NCBI RefSeq assembly: GCF_014898055.3
Contig: NW_023600993.1
Location: 19,868,850-19,932,849 of the forward strand
DNA: 64,000 nucleotides
Reading direction: 5' to 3'
Source: Talpa occidentalis
Taxonomy: Eukaryota; Chordata; Mammalia; Eulipotyphla; Talpidae
Part shown: positions 23,374 through 34,224 of the stretch, piece by piece
Numbering within the stretch: position 1 is the first letter of the stretch
Layout of the letters: every line of letters begins with the position of its first letter
Made by a program: the position numbers and the translations under genes
Notes under the pieces: model-generated
Database searches by the model: none
Told to the model about the DNA's origin: nothing
What the model saw: only the letters and a program-made list of their open reading frames with translations

Positions 23374-23700
23374 AAAAAGAGACATAGAGAAGAAAGAAGT
23401 TGAGAGTATGGACTTAGAACAGGGTGTCCACTTGTGACAGGGTTTAAATTTGTAAGGTTTGTCCTTTAAAGGGGTTTATTGTTCCAAGAGTATAGGAAGG
23501 GGCAAGATTCTGCTTCTTGCAATTCCAGAAGCTGCCGCCCCATTTTTAGGGCATTTCCAATGTTAATAGTCAGTGTGGTATAGCAGAGAAGGCTGAGAGG
23601 TTAATGAGCAGTCACATACCACTATGATTAATCAATAAAATAATCTCCTATGAAGTAGTAATGGCTTGATGCTTTCCTTGAGAGATAAAAGTAGCAATTT

Positions 23701-23973
23701 TTTTTAAAGATTTATTTATTTATTTATACATGCACTGGGTACAGTCAGAAGCGCGGGAAGGTAAGAGAATTCACCAGAGCAGAGCGGGGAGCAGAGCAGG
23801 CAGAAGGACCGAAGTACACTGCTGAGGGGAGCAGCGGGCGGCAGGAGAGGTCTGCGCGCCATGTGGGACCCTCCTCTGGTGGCCAGGGAGCAGCCGGGGA
23901 TCGAACTGGCACTGCAGAGGCTGTAGGCAGCTTCGCAACCCAGCGCTCAACAGCTGCGCCACCAGGGAGGCCC
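23701..23973 (-). mobile_element. tRNA-derived T+ SINE, younger subfamily, antisense
   Basis: The plus strand starts TTAAAGATTTATTTATTTATTT and ends CTGCGCCACCAGGGAGGCCC. The target duplication is ATAAAAGTAGCAATTT on the left and CTAAAAGTAGTCATTT on the right. It carries the younger 'gcactgggtacagtcagaagcgcggg' wording. Confidence 0.93.
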
Positions 23974-24329
23974 TAAAAGTAGTCATTTTGAAAATTAGTT
24001 TATCTGAGTGTTTTTGTGACAATCTCTTTCATATTCACTTTATATTGATCTTAGGGGGTAAGAGTTCTTAAATGTTTCGTAGAGACAGAGACTTACTCTA
24101 AGATCTAATCCTCCCATCCTCCACTTCCCCATTTCCAGCAGTCATGCACACACATTCACAGACTCATACACACCCTTCTACCTGAATTCCAGTCTAAAGG
24201 TCTATGTACATTGAGCATTTTCCAGGGTCTGCTCATTTTCTTTTGCACCCCCACTGCCATCTCCCATTCCCTAAATGAGAAACTCCTCTTTGAGGTGTTG
24301 TACACATTTTAGAGCCAACCAGTACTAGA

Positions 24330-24490
24330 CTTGTGTCTGGAGCTGTGTCATTATGGAAAATAGAATGTTTTCTTATCCTCTGTGAGCCTCATTTTCCTCA
24401 TCTGTGAAATAAAACTGATGTTTTCTACTTCACAGGGTTGTTAGATATTGATAAACTATCTAGTACATAACAGATGTTTGAAAAATCAGT
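24330..24490 (+). mobile_element. MIR relic, sense
   Basis: GAGCCTCATTTTCCTCATCTG, TGAAATAAAACTGATG, CACAGGGTTGTTAGATATTG and ACATAACAGATGTTTG follow the 3' half of MIR closely. Confidence 0.8.
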
Positions 24491-24499
24491 TGTTTTCAT

Positions 24500-25539
24500 C
24501 CGTTTCTTCCTTTCTTAGCTCCAGAGTTTGGACAATGGTAGATATTATAATAAATGCTGATGGAATACTTGAAACAATGAGTTTGGGGTTTGAGAACATC
24601 TTGTGGTTTTGAGCTTGACAAAGTGAAAACATCCCCAAGCTACTCTGGTTAACTAGATTCTGATGCTTTACCCTCCCAAGTCCTTTTCCCTGTCTTTTTA
24701 TAGAGTGTATATACCAGCTCCTTTGTTTATGTCATTAAACTGACTTATCTGACTCAAGAGATACATAGAATCAGACAAAGCTATGGTTATGCAGCTGTAA
24801 TAGCATGGAAGATGATGCAAATAATTCAGAACAGTACCATGTAGTTGAATCCAATCAACTGATTGAAACATTGCAAATTTCCATAAATAAACAAAAAAAT
24901 AAGATACTGCTAGGACTCACGCTCAGATGGTGGGCAATCTGCCCTCTTGAAGCTTTAGGGTTCTTGCCACAGTGATCATAAAGTGTGCAAATAAACTTTA
25001 ATCAAGGTCCTAGACAATATCTCTAGTTTTTTGTAATCTTCATTATTGAATCATTTAGATAATATATAATTAATATAAAATAATATTAAAATATTATCAA
25101 AATCATTTAGATAATATAACTCTTGTTAGCTAATAAGAGTCTTTTTTTTATGAGTCTTTTAACCTTGAGAAAAATAGGAAACAAATGTGTACAGGCTTTA
25201 AGAGAATTATGGTATTATATTTTTATTAAATATGTGCCAGGTATTTTAAGAGTGAGCAATATTTAAAAGAATTTTGCCTTTGAGGGTAACATATCAGTTT
25301 TATAATTCCAATGTGCAATGTGTAACTGAGTTATTGTTTTAGACATGTGATTTGAAATTGAACTTTTATTATGCATAATCCAATTTGAGACTGCTTAATG
25401 TAAATTTAAATTTCTATTTTTATCAGTTTAATTTATAGAGTTGAAATAGAAAAATTTTTTTTGCACATTAGTTATTTGAGAACCCAAATTTCCTTAATGT
25501 ACTAAATTAACAGATTGAGTCTAAAATATTCAAGAGTTT
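24500..25539. other. AT-rich unassigned sequence
   Basis: No gene or repeat family is recognised. The 25050-25100 part is a low-complexity AT stretch built of AATATTA/ATATAAT words. Confidence 0.45.
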
Positions 25540-25554
25540 AAAATTTAAAGTTCT

Positions 25555-25796
25555 GGGCCTCCAGGTAGCGTAGGTGGTTAAGTGTCCGCAGCCTCTGTAG
25601 CGCGGGTTCGATCCCGGCCAGCAAGAACCCCACAAGGCAAAGCAGACCTCTCCTGACTTGCCTACTGCTCCCCTCAGCGGTGTATTTTGTCAGTCTGCCT
25701 GTTCTGTTTCCCGTTCTGTCTCTCACCCTCCCACACCTCTGGCCTGTACCTCAGTTCTTGTATAAATAAATAAATCTTAAAAATAAATAAATAAAT
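25555..25796 (+). mobile_element. tRNA-derived T+ SINE with internal deletions
   Basis: The head is GGGCCTCCAGGTAGCG and the tail is TATAAATAAATAAATCTTAAAAATAAATAAAT. It lacks several short blocks, including the usual GGTGAATCCT. The target duplication is AAAATTTAAAGTTCT on the left and AAAATTTATAGTTTT on the right. It inserted directly beside the U2 fragment. Confidence 0.9.
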
Positions 25797-25811
25797 AAAA
25801 TTTATAGTTTT

Positions 25812-25838
25812 ACACTGATCTTAGCCAAAAGGCCAAGA
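25812..25838 (-). pseudogene. U2 snRNA 5'-end fragment
   Basis: Read on the minus strand, the sequence contains TTGGCCTTTTGGCTAAGATCA, the conserved 5' region of U2 that includes part of the branch-point-recognition area. One base is deleted in the following AAGTGT and the CGG is altered to TGG. Only ~27-30 nt of the ~190-nt RNA are present, so this is a truncated retro-copy and not a functional snRNA. The lost 3' part ends at the insertion site of the neighbouring SINE. Confidence 0.7.
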
Positions 25839-25855
25839 TAAAGTTTTAAACAAGG

Positions 25856-26015
25856 GGGGTGGGGGGGCGGGAGGGGAGGGATTGGGGTCAGAATGGGGGG
25901 GTTGCAATTGTATGGGGAATATAAAAATAAAATTTATTATAAGAAAAAAAAATTTAAAAAAATTAAAAAAAAATAAAAATAAATCTTAAAAATATATATG
26001 TTTGCAAAAAAAAAA
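25856..26015 (+). mobile_element. Short L1 3' end with target duplication
   Basis: A G-rich tract (GGGAGGGGAGGGATTGGGGTC) and GGTTGCAATTGTATGGGGAA match the end of the L1 at 36 kb. The target duplication is AAAGTTTTAAACAAGG (25840-25855) and AAAGTTTTAAACAGGG (26016-26031). After the first A-rich tail there is extra sequence (AATAAATCTTAAAAATATAT, then GTTTGC) before a final A13, consistent with readthrough of the source polyadenylation site. Confidence 0.85.
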
Positions 26016-26279
26016 AAAGTTTTAAACAGGGACAGAATATTTGTTGAAATCCCTTAAGACAGTGCCATAGCCATATTTCACTAAATTTATCAGTACTATA
26101 AAAGATTTGTAAGTCAAACTTAATAAGAAAAAACTAGTTTGAATTAATTTTAATAAATTAAATATTAGTATTAAAAAATTAACATCGGCATAATCTTTCT
26201 ATTAATTTATATCCAGCTAGAAAACCCAAATCTTACCAGTTTGTTATGCCTAATTTTTACATCCTTCTATTTCTCCCAG

Positions 26280-26371
26280 GAATGAATTAAAGAAATGGAT
26301 GGCAGCCATCCGAAGAATCAAATTATGGGGCTCTAAATCAGCATGGAAAGAAATCAGCAAAGTGACTACAG
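26280..26371 (+). CDS. Candidate internal coding exon (92 bp), PH-domain-like end
   Basis: A pyrimidine-rich tract CTTCTATTTCTCCCAG with a CTAAT branch-point-like word about 27 bases upstream ends at 26279. A GTAACT donor follows at 26372. Of the three frames only one is open: one base, 30 codons, one base, giving intron phases 2 and 1. The open frame reads NELKKWMAAIRRIKLW and then a basic, Trp-containing stretch ending SKVTT. The Trp followed by a short gap and AI resembles the C-terminal helix of PH domains, where the invariant Trp lies. I could not identify the protein. No partner exon was found in the window, so flanking introns would be longer than 26 and 37 kb. A chance exon cannot be excluded. 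Confidence 0.35.
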
Positions 26372-26379
26372 GTAACTAG

Positions 26380-27155
26380 GATTTTCATGTAAGCAACACA
26401 ATCGACAGCAAAGAGTCAATGTAGTCTCCTCCTTCAAACGTATGCCATCCCTACGTTTTCAGGGGAACTAAAGTTAAGTAAGGAAGAGAAAAATAAAAGG
26501 AAAGAATAGCTAAACCAATAGCATCAGGAAAATAAAACAAAAATAAAAAATAAGTGACCAACTCTGAGCTAAAATTAACCAATTAGATAAGCTGAACCAG
26601 AGGTCCTCTCAGTGAAGCAGAAACAAAGAGCGACCAGGTGGAGAAGGGAAGATGGATTTTAAGAACTAAATGTCAAGCCATTTTATGTACTTTGCAAAAA
26701 GAAAGCTGGAGAGAAAATAGGGACTGCAGAAAAGTGACAGGCACTTAACCTACAGGAAAGTATTCTGGAAGAAGTTGTGTGGCTTTATGCCTGCCAGGGA
26801 TGTCTACCCATAATGTGTAAAAATGATCATTTATGATCAGTTATGAGTGCCAAAAAGATCACTAAAAGGCAATTCCAGAAAGAAATACAGTATGGTGTTC
26901 CATTAGTGCATACAATAAATGTCTTATTTTGAAAAAAATGGAATCTATCATTTTATTAATAGGCACTTAACCCTTCACTAATAAATGCTAAGCAAACAAA
27001 AAAAAAATGTCATTTTGAATAGTATGCCAAGTTATGATCTTCTGGGGGGCCCAGAAGGTAGTTCTAGCCCTTTAATCTTTCCATGTGTCAAAGTGGTGCT
27101 ATAGGAAAATATGCTATCCACATGTGTTTAACAGTATGTTAGTCCAAACAAAGTC
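26380..27155. other. Unassigned sequence downstream of the candidate exon
   Basis: AG-rich, unique-looking sequence with no second exon, gene or repeat that I could support. Confidence 0.4.
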
Positions 27156-27159
27156 AGAG

Positions 27160-27626
27160 TGTAACAGGGCAACCCTGATATGAAATGGGTTGCCTGACTC
27201 TGGGTCCTTACCCGTGCCCTTAAAAGGGAATTATAATAAGACTCAACTGCAGGCACACATGAAAAGGTTAATAAAGGGTTTATGTACAAAAGAAGGGGAA
27301 ATGAAGAAATGAGTAACTCAGGGAGAAAGAGAGGGAGATAAATTCATGAATGCGTCCTACCAGTTTCGCTGAACTGGAATCCCAATAGCACAGTGAGAGC
27401 CAGTGAAAAATCAAGAGTCTAGAGAACCCCGCCAAAGGCCACATGTCCGGTTATATACAAACCTGGCTTCTTAACTCCATCCTCAGTTACCAGCAATCCT
27501 CCCTTCCGTGGTGATGACAATAAGGGGTTTGTAGTTTCCTGCGTCTTGGATCAATTTGGTCTGGAGTTGGGGTGGAGTCCATAAAACCTGTGTTTGTGGA
27601 GTTTGTTCAGGGCTTTCCCCCCAACA
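27160..27626 (-). mobile_element. Solo LTR, family B
   Basis: 467 bp. On the minus strand it runs from TGTTGGGGGGAAAG to TTGCCCTGTTACA. A TATA-like TATATAA lies at 27451-27457 next to CACATGT, the same arrangement as in the 62-kb copy. Flanking tetranucleotides AGAG (27156-27159) and AAAG (27627-27630) differ by one base and may be a worn target duplication. Confidence 0.65.
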
Positions 27627-27630
27627 AAAG

Positions 27631-29301
27631 TTTTGTTCTGCCTGGCAGCCACTAGGATATCCAGAGTACCTACTTTATCCTCCTCTTTTCTAGTTGGTGG
27701 CTCTTTGGTATTAGAGCCATCATTTAGTAATCTAATGTGCTACACAGTGATTACACTGTTTTTATCTGTTTCCAACAGATTTTTGTCCTAAATGAGAAAA
27801 GAGAAGGCTCAGTATTTTCCAGAGCTTCAAGATTTCCACTTTTTGAACTTTTAAAATATAGTTTATCTTGATAGAATATAATCAGTTGGAAACAATAAGA
27901 GTCCAGCCAGGTAAAGACTGTGTATTGGAGGAACAAGTAATTTACATTTACTGAGCCACTTCCCTCTCCCACAGGTACCAAACAAGCTGAAGCTATCACC
28001 CAGCAGGTATTGGACTTTGTTAACTCTATACCTTCCAGATACCAAGGTGCACATTTTGTAATATACAAACTTACTTAGCAAAAGCAGTCATCTATTAAAT
28101 AAAAAACATTGTAAGTATATGGGTAGAGTTCTTTTTATAGAACTAACCTTAATTGCTAGAGCTACATGATTAGGAGGGAAACACCTTAAAAAGGTAGATT
28201 TTTACATTTTTTAGGGATGTGTGGTAGAGAAGATCAAGTGATAGAGAAACAATTTTTTGACAGTTAGTTAAAGAATGAGAAAAATAATAACAGTAAAAAT
28301 GGAAGAAAACTAAAAATTGTCTCATGTGATCTTTCCATGTCATCCTTCAAGTTTTCATAGTTAGAAAAGTCTGAGTTAGATTCCACTTCTCATGGGAAAT
28401 GACAATAGGACTTACACCTGTCCCCTGGTTGTCTGAAACAAGTGTGCAATGATGCATGAATGCAAAGTCAGAAAAAAAAAGTAAGAAAGTATTAGAAATT
28501 ATTGGCAGGATCCTGAACTGTAATTGCAATTGAGATTAACCTGGTTTCCCATGTGTAGCAGGCCATAACTGATGTTTGGACTACATTCAATCATATGCCC
28601 AGTTCTTACCAGATGAGTTAGCACAATGAAGCACTCAGTGTATGTGTGCTAAGTTGAATCACAGTTTGGAAACGGAGTGAAAGAGAGCATGCCATCTTTT
28701 CTTAGAGTTATCAGTTGATTCTGGAAGATATGCAAATTGATTGAGTGAACAGATGAACTTCAGATTACAACTTCAAATGTTCAGTTCTGACAGGCTGACC
28801 AAGTGACCTTAGAACCAAGTTGTATCCCTACATTACCATAATAAATGGCCTAAGGCCCAAGCAGTTTTACTTTATAACCATATCAAGCGACCTAAGACCC
28901 AAGCAATATAGTTCCATTACCATATTAAGCTCTAGAGAAGTTTATTATTATTAAGCCCTAAGGATTCTTTCAAAGAGTAAATGAATGTGAAAAGGAAATT
29001 CTACCTGCAATACCTCTCTCTCCACCACCATCTGCCCTGTTTTCTTCAGCTTGAATATTCAGATGTCCCTGCGTTTCTCTAGATCATTTCAAACATCACA
29101 TGTAGAATGTAATTAGCCATTCAGGCAGACATATATACATGATAAAATGTGTATGTGTAGCTCATTTTTGGTTACCCCAGATATAAAACCATGAAAAATG
29201 ATTTCCTAAATTCTTGGGCTCTTTTTTATTCCCCTTTCAACAACACAGGCTTCCAATGAGGAGTTTTAGAGTACAACTATGTCCTCCTTGGCTTCAGCTT
29301 C
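27631..29301. other. Unassigned sequence
   Basis: No gene is supported. The 105- and 72-codon minus-strand open frames at 27751-28081 overlap in different frames and show no motif. No clear repeat family is recognised. Confidence 0.4.
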
Positions 29302-29955
29302 TGTTGTGCCCAACATCGACCAGTGCAGCCCCCAAGGACACAGACAACTGATGCAAGGGCACAAAGGAGTTTATTACAGGCTCAAGTCCAGGCCCTCGAC
29401 ATGCACCGATGCAACGGCAGAGGTCAAGAGCCCCAAACAGAGGAAGCAGGGGTATCTTATAGGGTCATGAGTGGCGCGAATCTTGAAAGAAGCTGGCAAT
29501 TACTCATTGGCTACTACAAAGGCATTTTGGCACGCAAGGTTATAGTTTCAAACTGATTGGACGATTAGTGATGCTGTCCCATTTATGGATAGGACTGCCC
29601 TCATTGGCGGCTGGGGTGGTCTGCTTTTTCGTCACCAAGTGGAGTGAGGGTTGTGACTGCTGAAACTATCTCCGGAATGCGGCTGGACAAGGACTCACAT
29701 ATCAAGGTGGAGGATATACAAAATGGCGAAACCTCAGCTAAGCTTGGTTTCACAGCTGCCACTTTAGATTTTATAAGTAAACGATTCTCTACTTTTCCCC
29801 AAAAGAATTACTGGCTAACTATCTGATTTGGAAGTGAAAACCAATAGTTCTGATTTGCGTCCCCCTGTCAAGTTATCTATAAGAAGTTTCACTTGACATT
29901 CAATACACATATGCATTTGTTAGGGGAAAAGGATGTCCTGGGCTGCCCTATAACA
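29302..29955 (-). mobile_element. Probable LTR of another family, antisense
   Basis: It starts on the plus strand at TGTTGTGCCCAACATCGACC, giving a CA end on the minus strand. A TTTATT at 29370-29375 provides AATAAA on the minus strand about 70 bases from that end, as in the R-U5 part of an LTR. The right edge is uncertain. TGTTAGGGGAAAAGGATGTCC at 29919 matches the first bases of family B LTRs. No target duplication was found. Confidence 0.45.
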
Positions 29956-29959
29956 CATT

Positions 29960-30498
29960 GTCCACCTGTTTAAGGAAAAGACTATCCAAATTGTTCCTGC
30001 TGCTACCCAAGAAGGAGTAGACAAGGATACCAAGGCAGGGTTGTCAGTGACGTATCAAGTGTCAGGTGTCAGGTGCTTGGCTGGAAGCTCAATGTTAAAG
30101 TGGATGGTCCCTGCCCACCACTTTAGGAGCCCCTCATGGAGTCACATATTTATCACATGTGTCAGAAGTGACTAGATAATACATTTAGTACAAGAAATAT
30201 CGGGATAAAATGACCCTAAGTGTATCCAAATGTTTGTATACAGCAGTTGAATTCTATTTTCAGAAGTTTAACATATTAGGTTAGAAAACAAAATAATCAG
30301 GTCTTGAACATTAGTCCATCCAGATGGACACATCTGAAGCAGCTTATGTACTAAGACCTCTGTCAATCATACTAGAATGTAAATATAGATCACAAATATC
30401 AGAATGATTGAAAGTTCACTAGCTGACTCTTAATTGGGAAAGTAGAACCCTAGGGATAGATTTGTAAAGGTAAAGGATAGACAATCCTGAAAAATGTA
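29960..30498. other. Unassigned sequence
   Basis: A small GTGTCAGGT direct repeat lies at about 30059-30075. Nothing else is recognised. Confidence 0.4.
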
Positions 30499-30511
30499 AA
30501 TAATTCACCAC

Positions 30512-30784
30512 GGGGACCTCCCTGGTGGCACAAGGGGTTAGACACAGCACTAAAAAGCAATCCACAGCCTCTGCGGCAAGAGTTCTATCCCTCGGTCCTC
30601 CATGGAGCAACCCACATGGTGCAGCAGACCTCTCCTGACTCACCCGCTGCTCCCCTCAGCAGTGTATTTCAGTCAATCTGTTCCCCATTCTGTCTCTGGT
30701 GAAAACTCTCATCCCCCGCACCTCTGGCCTGTATCCCGTTTCTTGTATGTATAAATAAACAAATCTTTTTAAAAATTTTTAAAA
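30512..30784 (+). mobile_element. tRNA-derived T+ SINE
   Basis: The head is GGGGACCTCCCTGGTGGCAC and the tail is GTATAAATAAACAAATCTTTTT. The target duplication is AATAATTCACCA on the left and AATAATGCACCA on the right. It is first of three SINEs within 1.1 kb. Confidence 0.93.
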
Positions 30785-31004
30785 AATAATGCACCATGAT
30801 CAATAAATAAATAGCTCAAGCTGAGGTTAACCCATTCATTGAAAAACATGGCTTTAGTATTTAACGACCTGTTTACAACAAAAAAAGTATTGATGTAATG
30901 CAAACTCGTTTGTAATACATTTCTTACTCTTGAAGTTTCAAGGAAATTTGGCAATCTTGATGAAAATTTATTCAAGTTTAATCTAATTAAGATTAGAATG
31001 AGAA

Positions 31005-31296
31005 GGGGCCTCCCTGGTGGCGCAGGTGGTTGAGCTCCGCACTGTGAAGCTGTCTGCAGCCTCTGCAGTGTGGGTTCGAGCCCAGCCAGCCGGGGAGAAG
31101 CCCACATGGTGCACCAGACCTCTCCTGTCTCACCTGCTGCTCCCCTCAGCAGTGTATTTCATCAGTCTGCCTGTTCTGTGCCAGGCTCTGTCTCTGGTGA
31201 ATCCTCTCACCCTCCTGCGCATCCAGCCTGTACCCCGGTTCTTGTTTAAAAATAAATAAACCTTTAAAAAAATTTTCTAATTTAAAAAAAAAAAAA
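31005..31296 (+). mobile_element. tRNA-derived T+ SINE with extended tail
   Basis: The head is GGGGCCTCCCTGGTGGCGCAGG. The tail AATAAATAAACCTTTAAAAAAA is followed by TTTTCTAATTT and a second A run. The target duplication is GATTAGAATGAGAA on the left and GATTAGAATGATAA on the right. The extra 11 bases between two A runs could be a minimal 3' transduction. Confidence 0.92.
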
Positions 31297-31353
31297 GATT
31301 AGAATGATAAATAATGGCAGAACAAGAGGCCATGAGCTCACAAAAAATAGGCA

Positions 31354-31617
31354 GGGCCTCCCCTGGTGGCACAGCGGTTGAACGCTGGGCTGTGGAGCTG
31401 CCTGCAGCCTCTGCAGCGCCAGTTCCATCCCCGGCTGCCAGGCGAGGGTCCCACATGGTGCGACAGACCTCTCCTGCTGCCCGCTGCTCCCCTCAGCAGT
31501 GTATTTCGTAGTCTGCCTGTTCTGTTGCCCGCTCTGGCTCTGGTAAATTCTCTCACCCTCCTGCACTTCTGACTGTACCCAGTGCTTGTATAAATAAATA
31601 AATAAATCTTTAAAAAA
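31354..31617 (+). mobile_element. tRNA-derived T+ SINE, younger subfamily
   Basis: The head is GGGCCTCCCCTGGTGGCACAG and the tail is CTTGTATAAATAAATAAATAAATCTTT. A perfect 12-bp target duplication AAAAAATAGGCA flanks it. It shares the 'gactgtacccagtgcttg' wording with the copies at 8043, 23701, 39641 and 44390. Confidence 0.95.
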
Positions 31618-31629
31618 AAAAAATAGGCA

Positions 31630-33379
31630 ATCACCTACTAAGACATCTAATATCTAAGAATGAGAACAAAAGCTACAGAGCCTTATCCCAACTACCTTAG
31701 AAATGACCACATCCAAAACAATCTGGGTTGTTAGAGTGTGGGAAGGAAGGCTGAAAATGGGATTAAATGCAAAATCTTATTAGTTAGGTGCACTTTCTAT
31801 TTTTTATATGATTCTTCTTTGGAAAACTCTCCATGTGCTAGGCTGGATCTGCCCTAGAATGTCTATTATGGCAAGATTAGATCAATGGATCTCTGAAGAC
31901 TTTAGAAACCAGGTTACTCCTTATAATCTCAAACTACCCTCTACACTGCAAAAAGTGAGTTAGGATACTGATGTTAGCATCCATGAAAAATCACAAAAGA
32001 AATATTGGTCTTAAAAGAGGTAAACATGAAGGAATGTAGGACAATATAACATAGCCTAAGTTAATGACTGCTTCTTTCTCACTGTTGTACATTAAGCATC
32101 AAACACTTGCAGGTATGTGGTGGGTTCTCGTTTGTTAAAAAAAAAAAATGAATTGAGTGAATGAATAAAATGGTTGTGAAGACAGAAAACACACTCACAA
32201 TTATAAAATGTCATCAATGAGGCAGCAAAATTTATATTACTAAAGGGGTGGGTGATTAGAGAAGGATATTAGAAAAGAAATACCTATATCAGCTTTATAA
32301 CAAAGTTTAGTATAACTTATCTTTAATAAATACCAATCAACGCAGACTAAATGAAACATGAAAAGAAATACAAAGAACCATAGCATAAACATGATCAATG
32401 AAGATAAATATGTACAAATAAAATGAAAATAGTTAAAACAGTATGAAGACATTAAAACAGTATGATGACATTTCATCCAAAGATAATTGAAGAGTGGCAA
32501 TGAAAAATTATATCAGATCAAAGACCTGTCAATAACTTCTTACATAAAGAGGCAGTAATTTTATGTAGGTGCTGGACTAGACTAACCCAATATGTATTCT
32601 TCAGTAAATGAACCATCATTGAAAGTAGAATCATTATCCAATAATTTGTCAATCAATGGAATACATTAGCCACTTGATGGATGTTAGGCAAACATAAAAC
32701 AAAATACTGTTCAGCTTGCAAATTATTGTTAGCAAATTCCACAGCAGATCTCTAAAATGAGACCTATAAAAAGTAAAAAATGCCTTCAAATTGCATTTTG
32801 AAAGTGTCAGGGCCTTAACATTTCCAAAAAGGATGAGGAAAAATACAAATTACCATTGCTTCCATCCTAACAAAAACAAGGTAGTTAAGCTGTGAAATCA
32901 TTGTTTTTTCAAGTAGTTTCAGAAACCTGAGGATGCAAAGAAACATAAATAAATTTCTAAGATACAGCAATTCATTCTTAGGAGTGATCATTTTCATAGC
33001 TTGCAAAGCAATGAGAGATGGAATCTATGCTAAACACGGATAAAGAAAAACAAAACATAATTTTAACACACTTTTAAAGTTGCATGTTGTAAGATATAAT
33101 AAATTGGACTCCTGAGCACTCCCAACTATAAAGCAGTCTTTGCTCCACCACCAAATATTTCCCTGGGGGGCTTCACTAAATGCATGGCATAGCTGAAGGT
33201 CAGCAGAAAAGTTGAGATAAATACCTACAAGGCACTTACATAAATATATATAGCATATATAAATATATAAACATATATAAATAAATGCATGCATACCAGT
33301 ACACACATATACATAATTTTTAAACATCATTGACTTTTTAAGGGAAAAATAGTAATAAAATTGTCATTTAGGTTTAGAG
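31630..33379. other. AT-rich unassigned sequence, possibly L1-derived
   Basis: A-rich on the plus strand with no gene. It leads into recognisable sense L1 sequence at 33380, so part may be the same decayed element. 33240-33290 is a low-complexity ATATATAA tract. The 101- and 86-codon minus-strand frames are Phe/Tyr-rich translations of A/T-rich DNA and are not convincing. Confidence 0.4.
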
Positions 33380-33910
33380 TATAAGCAGGAGTAACAAGAA
33401 CACACAGATAGGGAAGTAAGTGGAATTGTAATGTAAAATTCTCAAATTGTTATGGAAGTAATCCACTGTCATTTATTAGTAGATAACATATTAAAAATGC
33501 ATATTGTGATCTCTAGAGCAATAAATAAATGACACTAGGAAATAAAGTTAAATATCATTAGAAAGTAAAACAAAATTTTCTTTCTCATCCAAAAGACAGC
33601 AGTAAAAGGCAACATGGGAACAAACAGGGCAAAAAGCAAACATGATGGTAGCCTTAACTCCAACCATATAATTAATTACAGTAAAAATAAATTGACTGAA
33701 TATTTCATTAAATCTATGACAAATCAAGTGAAAAAGCAAGCCTAATTGTGTTGTTAAATATGAAGACCCCCCAAAATACTGTCAGAAAAAGATATACCAT
33801 GTAAACTCTAAGCATACTCTGGTATGACTATGGAAAGTACACTTTGAGAGAAAGTATCATTAGAAATAAAGAGGAACATTTCTGATAAAGAGAACAATTC
33901 ATTTTAAAAA
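33380..33910 (+). mobile_element. Decayed L1 ORF2 region, sense
   Basis: The order TCATCCAAAAGACAGCAG, AACATGGGAACAAACAGGGC, AAAGCAAACATGATGGTAGCC, TTAACTCCAACCATAT, then AATTACAGTAAAAATAAATTGACTGA is that of the endonuclease-to-reverse-transcriptase linker part of old L1 ORF2. All frames are broken. Confidence 0.65.
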
Positions 33911-33929
33911 ATGTATTTATCTATTCACT

Positions 33930-34219
33930 TAATTGAAGTCCAAGATCAATATGCCAACTGGTTTGATTTCAAATGAGATTTCTCTTTCGAGCTTGTAGAT
34001 AGTTGCCTTCTGACTGTGTCCTCACATGATGGGGAATGAGAAAAAGTGGACTTTCTGCTGCTTCATCTGATAAGGACACTAATCCTATTGGATCATAGTC
34101 CCACCCTAAGGTAAGGACCTTACTTAAACTCAATTTCTTCTGTAAAGACCCATCCATAAATATAGTCATTGTGTGTTAGGACTTTAGGCATAGGGGACAG
34201 ACACATTCAGTTTGTTACA
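33930..34219 (-). mobile_element. MaLR LTR (MST/MLT1-type), antisense
   Basis: CTGACTGTGTCCTCACATGATGG, AAGGACACTAATCCTATTGG, ATCATAGTCCCACCCTAAG and GGACAGACACATTCAG are standard antisense MaLR phrases. The right edge TGTTACA gives a TG start on the minus strand. The 66-codon open frame inside is a by-product. Confidence 0.7.
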
Positions 34220-34224
34220 AGTAA

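Noticed and set aside
25812..25838. Functional U2 snRNA gene
   Set aside because: Only about 30 of ~190 nt are present, with changes, and there is no promoter element or 3' box.
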